The translations under genes and the position numbers were made by a program. Positions 46,955-57,765 of a stretch of DNA of 64,000 nt are shown here, one piece after another. The stretch spans positions 124,001-188,000 of the forward strand of contig QJNS01000752.1 in the NCBI GenBank assembly GCA_004154925.1. The letters are read 5' to 3'. Origin of the DNA: Monosporascus cannonballus. Taxonomy: Eukaryota; Ascomycota; Sordariomycetes; Xylariales. How positions within the stretch are numbered: position 1 is the first letter of the stretch; each line of letters opens with the position of its first letter. The notes beneath the pieces are model-generated. The model was not told the DNA's origin, searched no databases, and saw nothing but the letters and a program-made list of their open reading frames with translations.

Positions 46955-47830
46955 GCTGCAAAGACCGACACCAGCCGTAACCAGTTCGCCAGGAATATGG
47001 CCACTATGGTTCGTGATACGGGGGCGGATGGCGTCGACATTGACTGGGAGTATCCTGGCGGGAATGGTGACGACTACGAAGTCGTCCCAAACTCTGAGCG
47101 AAAATAGGAAATCGAAGCATTCCTAAGCGTTCAGCCGAGATACGAATGCCCATTGGGCCTGACTTGATTTTATCGGCAGCAGTCCCCGGACTCCCTCGAT
47201 ATATGATTGCCTTCAGTGGAGACACCGTCCCTAGCATTAACCAGTCTCTGGACTTCGTTAACGTCATGACTTACGACCTCTTGAACAGGAGAGATACAAT
47301 TATCAAACGTCACGCGGGCGTGCAGGGCTCTCTGGAAGCTGTTGAGACATATATCAACTGTGGGTTTCCACCACAGAAGCTCAACCTTGGATTTGCCCTC
47401 TATGTCAGGTGGCTCAACACCGCGCCTGATGAGCAGGTAGTGACTCCTATCGGATGGAAAACTGTCCTGATCGGGGATCCTCAGATAGGAGGGGATTTAG
47501 GCGAGGCAGGCGCTTCGTATAGAACAATATGCCGCCTAAAATGAAAAATGGCTTTCAGAGGGCACTAGACAAACACTGTTATGATGAGATTGGAGGTGGG
47601 CATTACTACTGGGATGCACGAGACAAACGATGGTGGAGCCGAGAGACGCCAGAGGCTATCAGAAAGAAGTTTGGGCGGCTCGTGCCGACGCAGAACTTCG
47701 GGGATGTCTTCGCTTGGGCAAGGGGAGCACATTCTCCCGAGTTCAGCCACCTTACCTCTCGAACGAGGCTTTGCGGCTTGGGAGGGGTAGCTTTCCGCAC
47801 GCCAGCCCTGATTCATGTCTCATGGGAAAC
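46955..47830 (+). pseudogene. Broken GH18 chitinase
   Basis: Three consecutive frames give successive parts of one chitinase-like GH18 barrel. Part 1 (46,955-47,104) has NQFARNMATMVRDTGADGVD and the catalytic motif DGVDIDWE at 47,027-47,050 with its Glu intact, then ends at a TAG (47,105-47,107). Part 2 (about 47,120-47,500) reads GPDLILSAAVPGLPRYMIAF, LDFVNVMTYDLLNRRD, VQGSLEAVETYINCGFP and KLNLGFALYVRW. Part 3 (about 47,535-47,790) reads NGFQRALDKHCYDEIGGGHYYWD, PEAIRKKFG and FGDVFAWARGAHSPEF. A TTAG just before 46,955 may be an old splice acceptor, but no earlier exon is visible. One stop and at least two frameshifts, with no intron that would remove them, mark it as a pseudogene. A nearby second frame change follows FSHLTS. 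Confidence 0.8.
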
Positions 47831-47852
47831 CCTTTATATTTCCTTGATTTAG

Positions 47853-48660
47853 GGTAGTAGAACAGGGCATGCCTAGAGCCCATTAGGAGACATATGACTT
47901 GGTGGCCAGAGAGGACCGGGAGCAGTTCCGTCCTGGGATGACGTTTTGGGGTGGGTTCCCGGGTGCTGTGTGGTTTATCGATCACGAGGCGGGGATCCGC
48001 GGGACGGCCAGCCGCTAGATCATTCCCCCTATACATTCGGCAGTCCTGGCTTGCATGAAGAGTTCCAGAGAGTCGCGTCTTAGTAAGCCACCCCAACACA
48101 ACCAGTCTCATTCGTTCTTGGTTGTACGCACTGTACTCCCTTGAGCCCAGGTAGCTATTGTTGTGCGTGGAAGGAGGCGCAAGGGCCCGCTCGTTCTAAG
48201 CAGCAGATGTGGTGAAAAAGAAAGCTATATCCCCAAGTTACATTGCTCTGCAGAAGTTACAGCCGGAATTTAACCAGTGATACAGCCAGTTGCCATAAAG
48301 GTAAATAAATATCAGAGAGGCACCATACATTCCTACATGTGAAGAAGTCGGCGACCTATAATCACCCTCATGTGAATGATAGGATTGATGCTTCTTAGAT
48401 TCTATATAATATCCAGTGTTGAGGGTCTAGGTCTACAGAACTTCGTGTATGTATGTATATATATATATAGAGAGAGAGAGAGATAGGACGTGAGGTCATC
48501 TTAACCCTATTCCAACCCCTATATCAATGTCTTAGAGTATTGTTGATTTCTTGTTTAATTGGTCCCGTCAGAGACTAAAAGCGAAATATACGGTAACGGA
48601 CGGCTCTTTGTTTGCACAGTAGCGGCCCGAACATATGACGACCCGAAACTCAATTGACTG
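47853..48660. other. Intergenic sequence with a (TA)n(GA)n microsatellite
   Basis: No gene. A mixed dinucleotide repeat lies at 48,449-48,483, gtatgtata followed by TA and then AG units. Confidence 0.5.
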
Positions 48661-48665
48661 ACAAT

Positions 48666-48904
48666 TGTCAGACCCAGCTAAAGTTGATCAAACAGCTAAG
48701 CCTTGGCTTAGTTTGATCACCTACTGAAACAAGGTTACTTTATGCACCCCCGGTATCTTTTCCTCTTAGTTACAGTTGTATTTATATGTATAAAAGGAGG
48801 GTTCGCTACCCTCACCTTCTAGCTAGGACCTTCTAGAGGTCAGGCAACCTTTAATACACCTTTTCTTCAGTTATATGCTTCTGTGTGTGATGCAGGGTCT
48901 CATA
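48666..48904. repeat. Probable solo LTR with 5-bp target duplication
   Basis: The segment TGTCAGACCCAG...GGTCTCATA is flanked by ACAAT on both sides (48,661-48,665 and 48,905-48,909). Inside is a TATA-like ttatatgtataaaagg (about 48,782-48,797), placed like an LTR promoter, and a strong hairpin: TGATCAAA at 48,685-48,692 pairs with TTTGATCA at 48,712-48,719, and CTAAGCC at 48,696-48,702 pairs with GGCTTAG at 48,705-48,711. The ATA end instead of ACA could be one C-to-T change. No coding part is nearby. Confidence 0.5.
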
Positions 48905-48909
48905 ACAAT

Positions 48910-50622
48910 TCCAAGCCATTGCCGGTGCTGTTGGCACCTTAGCGACCGCCGTATTTCCAACCAAAGAAAACAGCCACCTCGAACTAATCACCCAAAAATA
49001 CACAGACACAAAGCCTCAAAGAAATTAGTGTAACTTGCAGTCAGCTTGGACGGCTCTGGCGCTTGATTGTGTTACCCCCCTGTGGGAAAGAATAAAGAAT
49101 AAAACATTCTTGGGTTCGGCAAAGGAAGCATCTGAGGAATTCGCAAGCACCAACAGCACTTATGCTGTTGTGATTGGGCGTTTGATCCTGGTCGTCTGGT
49201 GCGATGCGGCCTCGTCGACGCAAGTAGGTAGGTTGTAAGGGTCAATTGACCAACATGATCAAGAGTCACGTAACAAATCCAACTGCAAGTTCAGGCACGT
49301 CCTCAACAGCGAGACTGGGAATCAATCACTGTCTTCCACACCAACTACAAACTATCTTCGCCAAACATACGCAACGCCCTAAAGAAGGTCCAGCATAGCG
49401 CATCACACCGACAATGCCTGCAGAGAACCGCCAAGAGACGTCGAACGTCTCCCCAGATCTCCTCGAGTAACCGAAACACAGCAGGAGCGCAGCCCGAGAC
49501 AGGTGGGCAGCGGCCGCTTTGAAACCCAAGGAGTTGAAGGGGCGAAAGGGGGTCATGACAGAGGGAGGCGTGGACGCGGCAGAGGGGAACACCAGGCGGG
49601 CAGATGACAAGGAAGCCTTATCACGGAAGACCGCGATAGGTAAAGGGCACCACTAATTAAAAGAAATAGTGGACGAAGGAAGATCTTATGCAACGGAGAA
49701 GGATATACTACTATAGAAGTTCCCGCATGCTAAGTATTGTCGGGAGCCATCATGTGGGCTGCCTGTGTGGTCGGTGGGATAATCGCGACTTGGCTAGTTC
49801 TGAGGCCAACCCCTGCTTTGGAGAGGTGGGAACCAGAGTCACTCATTCCACGTTACCAGTAGATGTCTGTGAGAACAGAATTATGAAGTTGCGCTCCCGT
49901 ACCAACACTATATTCGCCCAACTGTCGCTTGATGAGACGGATTGCATCTACCTTTCACGAATTTACCCTTGGATAGGTCAAAATAGTTAAACGCACCAGA
50001 TTACAACGGCGATATGGTATAATGTGCTGAGCACCATTTGAGAATAGCACTTACACTTCGAAAACTGACGCAACGGGTACAGCATTAGGTTTATGGAGTT
50101 TTTCATTAACTAATACGGCTGTGCAAAGGATTCTCCGGGGCAGATTCAAGAAACACTGGTGAGAGTGTTGGAATAGGGCTAAGAAGGGGAGTCAGAATGG
50201 GGTAAGACGGCAGACGCCTCACGCTTTCAACCCAACGGCAATTTCGGTTTCCGGAAGCCACTGGGGAAGGGCGCCCTGCAGAAGACCGTAGGAACGCATG
50301 TGCACTCCAGTTCCTCCCCGAGGTATGCCTCCGAGGAATCGTGAGACTCGTGGGTGGTATAGTCTGGGGTTATGGCCGAGTATGTGTCTGACGGCACAGA
50401 GACAAGCTAATGACAACGAGCGCGTACACTTGGCCACACAGCCTGGACCAGACGTGGTGATGTGCCCAGGAGTAAGCGAAGTACCGGGAACTTGTCTTTA
50501 TTTGAATTTCCAGTGGTGAGCTATTTTATTTATGCTATTCCACAATTCGATCAAAGTACTTCACCCTGTCGTACAGCTTCCAGTGTCCATAGAGTATTGG
50601 AGAACACGAAATGGCTAGTTAA
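48910..50622. other. Long intergenic region without an identified gene
   Basis: About 1.7 kb. It holds several short open frames on both strands (for example 49,326-49,610 minus and 49,688-49,990 plus), none with recognisable domains, conserved-looking residues or supporting splice signals. Confidence 0.4.
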
Positions 50623-52099
50623 TCAGGGGAAGTCGCCCAGGTTGACGCTTGGCGGCCTCGATTGTGGCTCTACGAATGTATGACCAGAGCCAAACTCAGC
50701 AGAGGCCTCACCCTCAAAAGGCACAAGGGCGGTGCGGCCTTTATGCTTCAAAATGCGGCGGTGCCTCCTCCCCTTAACGTGTTTCTCCCACTCACTCTCA
50801 AGAACCGTCATGTGGCACGCCTCGCACGTCTTCTGGCGAAGCGCAGGTCTGGGCGATCTGCCCTTGTCCGCAAACGCGCCCAATACGTCCCTGGCCGTGT
50901 CGGAAAGCTCGCTCGGCTTGCTCATGTCTTCGCCCTCAAGGAATTGTCGGCATATGTCCGCAGCGGGATGGAGCACGTCCGTCGCGAAGTTCTCCGCATG
51001 GGAGCTGTCTAGGAGGTAGAGGTACTTCAGCGCATCATGCTCCTCGAGCTTGGGGACTGTTTTGCCCCGCAGCCATTTGATTTGGGCCCTTGCATACTGC
51101 CTGGTCGCGGCGCGCATTTGTTCGAGTCCGGCGTCTTTCAGCCTTTCGAGCTCTTCCGCCGCGCGCTCCGCCATCTTGGCGTTTAGGAGGGGTTCTAGCT
51201 GCTTGAAGCCGATTGACTGCCAGATCCCCTTTGTGCGGTCCACGGTTTCGCCCGCATCGGTGCGCCGTCGTAGCTGCCCGTGCAGATCTTCCACTTCTGC
51301 CATGAGGCCCCTTCCCACCATCTTGTCTATTCTCCTATTTAGGCGATCATACAAGACGTCAGGCTTCGAGTAGACCCAAAACATCAATGTCTCCCAGGGA
51401 CCCCTAGCTCCTCGTGAAGCTAGCCTGTCACGCTGCTGCTCGGCGTAGATATCGGATGCCCTTTTCCCGGTTGTGAGGTATATCTCCAACGAGCGCTGGA
51501 TCTTGCGCCTTTCGCTTGGGTGCCAGCGACTTGCCATGGCGGGGTCCACCTCGCGCAGACGGTTCATTAACACGTCGGTGTGTGCGTTCAAGATGGGGAA
51601 CTGTGCCGAAGTCTCATCTTCCACGTTGATCCGCGGGTTGTCATCACCGAGGCTCTGCGGCCCTAGTACGCTGTCCTCGAAGAGGAGGGCGTTGAGGTAG
51701 TAGTGCGTGCCGCCGACGATGATAGGCAGCCTCCCCCTGCTGCGGATGCCTTGGACGACCTTGCGCGCTTCCGTCGCGAAGTTCAGGACGGTCCACGTAG
51801 GCTCGTGATGGTCCACTATGGCAAGAAGATGGTGAGGGACACCTTTCCGCTCCTCGGCGGATATTTGATTCGTGATAACTGGCAGACCCCTGTACATTTG
51901 CATGGCATCGGCGTTGATGATCTCGCCATTGAATCTGAGGGCCAGGTCTACCGCAAGCTGACGGAAAAGTTAGAGGTGGTTTGGGTAAAGCCGTTACGTA
52001 GGGTTAAGTAGTGAGTATGGGACTTACATCCGATTTCCCCGTACCTGTCGAGCCCATGACAGCCACGAGGGGCTCCAGGGGGCGGCGCGATGTCGACAT
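50623..52099 (-). CDS. tRNA dimethylallyltransferase, MOD5/MiaA family (468 aa)
   Basis: Adds a dimethylallyl (isopentenyl) group to A37 of tRNAs that read UNN codons. Two exons on the minus strand, 52,099-52,028 and 51,957-50,623, with a 70-nt intron (GTAAGT...GTCAG). The start used is MSTSRRPLEPLVAVMGSTGT. The P-loop GSTGTGKS is at residues 16-23, just before the intron. NADAMQMYRGLPVITNQ (residues 39-55) contains the Asp of the DS/DA-M-Q-x-Y motif, and GGTHYYLNALL follows. EIYLTTGKRASDIY and RTKGIWQSIGFKQL belong to the C-terminal prenyl-substrate and tRNA-binding part. A C2H2 finger of the matrin type is at C402, C405, H417 and H423 (CEACHMTVLESEWEKHVKGR), a known extra of eukaryotic members. 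An in-frame ATG 51 nt upstream (52,150) adds MLNTNIIFNFLSRNVRR, a possible mitochondrial leader. Yeast MOD5 makes both forms from two starts, so this may be similar. Confidence 0.92.
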
Positions 52100-52866
52100 T
52101 CTGCGGACATTGCGACTGAGAAAATTGAATATTATGTTGGTATTAAGCATGCATGAGAGTACACGGGAGATAGGAAGACAAAAGAACCAAATATCCGTAT
52201 ACCTGACTGTCCTCTGCGGATTGCAGTTCTCAGGAGAAGCCTGAGTGAGATTGACTCCCTGTCGCTCTTGATGTTCTAGAAGAGTTCGATGCGCCACATT
52301 TTCATTTTAAATATATGAAGTATTTTACGTACTTTAAGGAACACAAGCCTCAGCCACAAAGCGGATGAGGCTCAAACTTGCCCTTCTGAAATGACACGTA
52401 GCACTAAGTACTTTCCCAGCTCTAGTCCTTACGCTTAGTACCTCACAGGACAACTCCGTGCAATTCGGGGTTCAACATGCCACGGCGCCGGGTTGGAATC
52501 TTAAGGGGAATTTAATTAATTCTACACAGATAAGGTTGAGAGATCACGTGCGGCCCGGCTCCGCTTCCAAATTGTTTTCTGGACACATCATTCGAACTGG
52601 GAATTTTGATGCCAGATTTGTCCAAGTGGCTCGAAGTCCACCAGCACCAGCACCAGCAACAGCAACCAGCACCATAATATCCTCTCCTCCAGCTGTCCAC
52701 TTCTATTCTCTCCTTTCCCTTCCCTTCCCTTCCCTTCCCGTCCAACTTTTGCAGAGACTGCGCGACAACCCTCACTTCACATCGAGAGGGCCTTCTGTCG
52801 CTCACTAATTACCTTTCTTCCTCTTTTATTTTTGTTCCTTCGTCGTCATCTTGGTAGATCTTCACA
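52100..52866. promoter_or_regulatory. Divergent promoter region between the tRNA modification gene and SEC61
   Basis: About 770 bp between start codons pointing away from each other. It holds a (CCCTT)n pyrimidine run at 52,713-52,739 and a CAGCAC-type repeat at about 52,638-52,668, both on the SEC61 side. Long CT tracts near start sites are common in highly expressed fungal genes. No TATA box is clear. Part of the left side may be 5' UTR of the tRNA gene (see the alternative start at 52,150). Confidence 0.5.
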
Positions 52867-54667
52867 ATGAGTAGCTGTAAGTTTTCCGTCCCGTGCCATG
52901 CGCGCACTTTGCGTCTTGTCCCATCCCGCGATGCTCCTCCGTTTAGAGCTTGCGACGCGACGCATTGGGTGCCATTGAGCTCAGACGGCCACTGACATGC
53001 CATCACCAGTGCGATTTCTTGACCTCGTCAAGCCCTTCGTGGCGTTCCTGCCCGAGGTTCAGCAGCCCGAGACCAAGGTCCCCTTCAACCAGAAGCTCAT
53101 GTGGACCGGTCTGACGCTGTTGATCTTCTTGGTCATGAGCCAGGTCAGTAGCCTTCCTGCTTCCTTTCTCCCGGAGTCGACAGGGATATCCGGCACAACG
53201 AGGCGGCAATGTTTTCACCAGTTATATGCCAAGTTCCTTTCCGATCATCGCTCTCCCATAGTCCCCATGGTCAGACCATACGCAACCGTGGCAACTTTAT
53301 GGCTGACTCGTGACGTGTCTACAGATGCCCCTGTACGGTATCGTGTCCTCCGACACCTCCGATCCTCTGTACTGGCTGCGGATGATGATAGCGAGTAACC
53401 GAGGAACCTTGATGGAGCTGGGTATTACGCCGATTATCTCTTCTGGTATGGTCTTCCAGCTCCTCGCTGGTACCCACATGATCGACGTCAACCTCGACCT
53501 CAAGTCGGACCGCGAACTTTACCAGACCGCCCAGAAGCTCTTCGCCTTCATCCTCTCTTGCGGTACTGCCACGGTCTACGTCTTCTCCGGTCTCTATGGC
53601 CCCCCGTCCGACCTTGGTGCTGGTATCGTCTTCCTCCTCATCCTTCAGCTGGTCGTTGCCGGCATGATCGTTATTCTGCTCGACGAACTCCTGCAGAAGG
53701 GATACGGACTCGGCAGCGGTATCTCCCTGTTCATCGCCACCAACATCTGCGAGTCTATCATGTGGAAGGCCTTCTCCCCTACCTCTATTAACACCGGTCG
53801 TGGTCCCGAGTTCGAGGGTGCCGTCATCGCCCTCTTCCACCTCCTGATGACCTGGCCCAACAAGCAGCGTGCCCTCCAGGAGGCTTTCTACCGCCAGAAC
53901 CTCCCCAACATTATGAACCTGCTGGCGACTCTGGCCGTCTTCGCTACCGTCATCTACCTCCAGGGCTTCCGCGTCGAGATCCCCGTCAAGTCTTCCCGTC
54001 AGCGTGGTGCTCGCGGCTCCTACCCCATCCGTCTCTTCTACACCTCCAACATGCCCATCATGTTGCAGTCCGCTCTCTCCTCCAATGTCTTCCTTATCAG
54101 CCAGATGCTCTATTCCCGCTTCTCCGAGAACCTGCTTGTTCGTCTGTTTGGTGTTTGGGAAGCTAAGGACGGCTCCTCTCAGCTTCAGGCTATCTCGGGT
54201 CTGGCCTACTACATGTCGCCCCCATTGAACATTCGCGATGCTCTTCTCGACCCCATCCACACCGTTGTCTACATCGCCTACATGCTGACCGCCTGCGCCA
54301 TCTTCTCCAAGACTTGGATCGAGGTTTCTGGTTCCAGCCCCCGCGACGTTGCCAAGCAGCTGAAGGATCAGGGTCTTGTCATGGCTGGTCACCGTGACCA
54401 GAGCATGTACAAGGAGCTCAAGCGTATCATCCCCACTGCGGCCGCCTTCGGCGGTGCCTGCATTGGTGCGCTCTCCGTTGCCAGTGACCTCATGGGTGCG
54501 CTCGGCTCGGGTACTGGTACCCTGCTCGCCGTCACGTAAGTCCAGCATCTCACAACTAGCACTCTTTGACAAATCGCTAACCCTCGGCCAGTATCATATA
54601 TGGTTACTTCGAGATTGCCGCTAAAGAAGGCGATCTTGCCGGCATGAAGGGAATGATCATGGGCTAA
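52867..54667 (+). CDS. SEC61: Sec61 alpha, protein-conducting channel of the ER (476 aa)
   Basis: Forms the pore through which nascent secretory and membrane proteins enter the ER, with Sec61 beta and gamma. Four exons: 52,867-52,876 (10 nt), 53,010-53,143, 53,325-54,535 and 54,592-54,667. Introns are 133, 181 and 56 nt. The tiny first exon, ATG AGT AGC T, joins to TGCGATTTC to give [13 protein letters not shown], the universal Sec61 start; no other start gives it. The family signatures are all there: [79 protein letters not shown], and [20 protein letters not shown]. The last exon ends AGMKGMIMG. Ten membrane spans are expected and visible as hydrophobic segments. The gene uses C-ending codons strongly, as highly expressed fungal genes do. 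Confidence 0.97.
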
Positions 54668-55836
54668 CGACCGTGATTCCTGCTTCCCTATTTATGAAAC
54701 GACCAGGACGACGGCATTTCCACCAACTAATACGACACTTTCTAGCTGCATGTAATACTATTACGGGAAAATCGGAAAAATAAAGTTGGGAGAGCGGTTC
54801 AACCAAAAAGGAGCTTGGAAATGCACTAACTGTGGTCGGCTTCATCCTTGCTTGGCGCCTATATCACAGGGTGTGAGAGTAAGGATGTGTGTATCTAGTC
54901 TACGCGAACAATATACGCCATGAAAGACACGTTTGTCATGATATTCTGTCCTTCTTTGAAACTGACAAAAGGCGAATCTTGACCTCGAAATTGTGTTGGA
55001 CTCCAAAGGGTGGGCACTCGAACGGTTGTTGGTTTGAGCTTATCTTGCTATATACGTCGTATTCCTACAAGCCAGCCTGAGTATCTAGCTGCTGGTATGT
55101 GGGTAGACTTTTCCCCATACGCATCACCGCCTCCTGTCATCTAACGCGTGTCGTTGCCGGACATGCGAGAGCCAGTGGATAAGGGTACGGAGTGTTCCAT
55201 GGACGCAGTGACATTCTCTCGGTCTATGATATCACAATTGCTTACTTAACCTTTAGCGGTCCCTACACCAGAGAACCAACCTACTTCAACAAAGACGAAC
55301 CTCCTGGATGTTGAAGTGAGGGTCAAGGTCTAGCTACAAGTACAATGGCATATCTCCTTGTCCGTGTTGTATATATATATATATATATATCAGACCTCTG
55401 CTACCTAGATAGACAGCTAGTTGACCTCTTATACACACGCTCATTATCCTGTCTTTCGGCACTGGACTAAGGCTAGGATAGAAATCGAATAATGAGAATT
55501 CGGTCGGTAATTACGCGTGATTATTCTGTCTTACATGGTAGATGGCTTTGATTATCCGTATTCTCTTGTAAAAGAGTTCAGTAACGATGGAGAGATTCCT
55601 ATGTCCTCTGCGACTTCAACTCGACCTCAGGTCGATGGATAGCCCATGACCCAATCTCTAGTGCGAGGATGCGAGCAGAGCCACCTGCCTACACCTTGGT
55701 CTAAGGTTCCTTCCAGAGGTGTGGAAGCTGGTGTCTTCTGTCGCTTGCCGGCCTAAGGAAATTAGAATGTATGAATCAAGGACGAATAAGTTAACTTACC
55801 ACCCGGGCTGCGGTTGCGTCAGCAAGCCGCTTAACG
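54668..55836. other. Intergenic region downstream of SEC61
   Basis: No convincing gene. It contains an (AT)n microsatellite at 55,370-55,390. Confidence 0.45.
54779..54784 (+). terminator. Candidate polyadenylation signal for SEC61
   Basis: AATAAA, 112 nt after the SEC61 stop. It is the only AATAAA close downstream. Fungal signals are loose, so this is a candidate only. Confidence 0.35.
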
Positions 55837-56102
55837 TTAGCGGCTCGTTCCGCGCCCCTTGTCATTTGCGCAAACGAACGTCTTTTTGCGCTTCTGTTGA
55901 AACTTAGCAGCAAGCTCCCGAAGTACATGCATAATAACCATAAGGGAATACTTACCCCTACGCCGTTTCCTTTATGGCCCGAACGCCCACCACCGCCACA
56001 ACTACCATCGCCGCCACTGCCACCGGCCGCGTCCCCGCCGTAGTAGATTGGACCGCTGTTGAATCGGATGTTGAGCGCGCTATACACCGTTAGTGAGCCC
56101 AT
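55837..56102 (-). CDS. Possible small Gly-rich protein gene (67 aa, two exons)
   Basis: The minus-strand frame starting MGSLTVYSALNIRFNSGPIY contains a Gly-rich stretch (GGSGGDGSCGGGG) and reaches a GTAAGT donor at 55,955. A 62-nt intron with a TGCTAAG branch-like site and a CAACAG acceptor (55,894) leads to exon 2 (55,893-55,837), which ends in the basic run KRKKTFVCANDKGRGTSR and a stop. The splice signals are good, but the protein has no known domain and no neighbour that suggests a role. Without splicing the frame also stays open (103 aa). Confidence 0.3.
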
Positions 56103-56717
56103 TTATTATCCATGTCCATCTTCCACTCTCGATTCGATTAATGGCGCGGGCCAAATCAGTTCTACGTGTTCACGAAGGGAAGACTGGCCCTGGGGAGACG
56201 ATGCAAATTCCAGGTGAGAGGTTTGGAGTGAATCATGGGTAAGGAATGGCCATAGGGGGTAACTGAAGGCCGGCGGGAAAAGTCGGAAGAGCTTCTTGCA
56301 GATTTAGGCGGATTCGTCTGCCTGGTCCCGACGCGTCAGATGGCAAGATGGCCGGCCGGGATCTCATTCGAGCTTCATTTTCTCAGCATGCTTGCTCTGG
56401 ATGCTAATATAGAATATGTCGCCAGTTTGGACAGCCCAGCCCGCCGTTGTGGTCCAGGTAAAAGGGTTAGAATAGGAGAGAGTTACATCCCCACAATGGC
56501 CGCGTTCCGCGGCCAAAAACTCTTCCTTTGACCTTCCTAGTGGCTTCTGAGGGGCTTTGCCACGAGGTCGATCCCTCCAAACCATCCAGTGAAACTGGAG
56601 CTGAACACACTCAAGATCACGCAGCTAGTCGAGGGAGTTGGATCTCCCGGGGGGGGGGGGGGGGGGGGGGCGCCCCCCCGGGGGACCCCCGTGGCCGGGG
56701 CGGGGCGNNNNNNNNNN

Positions 56718-56786
<69 letters not shown>

Positions 56787-57765
56787 CCCAGATCCAGCCC
56801 ATGGATACCACCTTGCAAGGGCCCTGCGACTGTTGTGCTCCTGTTATTCCAGTTACGGGATCACGTATTGCTCTATGAACCAGTTAGTGGGGATATTGAT
56901 AGTATTGTCTGGTCTCTGTAGCGGAAACAGGGTACGGCAGCGTCGAAGAACTCCCTTCCTCACCAACTCCGCCCATGGGGGCTTGGCGGCCGCCGTAACG
57001 GAAACAGTATGCGATGTCGTACATATTATGATGGAGATTTCAAGAATGGCCAAGAAGTAGACATCTCTCGTCAACGATTTCACGACCGCATCACCAGGCT
57101 TCGGATTCTGATGAAACCCTGTCTCGCTGTCATCGTTTCTGTGGCGCCAGTCAAGGCCCGGCAGGTGGCTGTTCTGGCTACAATCAGTCAATCGGGTGTT
57201 TTTGTCAGCTTTGCGGCATTCGGGTTTTCTGTGACCGGTATCGCCGCACCTGAAGCAGCTGATCCTAGCTAGAGGTCCATCTCGCTGATCCTGCGGCTCG
57301 AATGATCCTCGATGGACAGTGGCACCTTTTCAGTTATACTCCCCAAGGCCCCCAGCGTGATGGTCACGCCCGCCAGCGCCTACGGCCATGCCGCACCAGG
57401 TTCCAAGGGCCCCCTAAAGGGCCAGATCGGGGCCGGACGCCTCGGGCATCGGCGTCCTCATTGTCATTGTCATTGTCGCCGTTCTAGGGGGCAAATCCAA
57501 CGTCTCCGGCATCGGCTCCGGCATCCCAGTGCATAACAGCTAGTGATTTTTGCCACCTGGGATGCCATCTGTTCCACGTCCAGTTGCAATTCTACCGTCG
57601 GGGTGACTATTGCGGATCATCAATTGATCGTCTTCGTTCGGGAATCCTCCAGCATCCAGAAAGCTATCCCCTGGTGCCCATGTGGTATGATGAACCAACC
57701 CAATCCTAGCTAGCGCAATATGCGATGATATCGGGGATCTTGAAGGAGCCATACCAATTTGCTGT
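56103..57765. other. Right edge of the gene island, no gene identified
   Basis: GC-balanced sequence with short open frames only (for example 57,009-57,272 plus and 57,540-57,752 minus), none with recognisable domains. It contains the homopolymer-flanked assembly gap at 56,649-56,785. At about 57,765 the composition switches abruptly to over 70% A+T. Confidence 0.4.
56649..56785. other. Assembly gap flanked by G22 and C68 homopolymers
   Basis: A run of 22 G (56,649-56,670), a short G/C-only segment, ten N (56,708-56,717) and then 68 C (56,718-56,785). The open frames reported through it, poly-Gly and poly-Pro, are not real. Homopolymers this long next to an N run are most simply sequencing or gap-filling artefacts. 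Confidence 0.9.

Noticed and set aside
42640..52099. A sugar-degradation or secondary-metabolite cluster around the GH35 gene
   Set aside because: The neighbours are CAND1, a dead chitinase and a tRNA modification gene; no transporter, regulator or tailoring enzyme is present.
53319..54572. Minus-strand ORF of 417 aa opposite SEC61
   Set aside because: Shadow of the strongly codon-biased SEC61 exon; it lacks domains and is rich in Glu/Asp/Gly, as expected from reverse-complement reading.
56528..57060. ORFs encoding poly-Gly and poly-Pro tracts
   Set aside because: They translate the G22/C68 homopolymers and the N gap; artefact.
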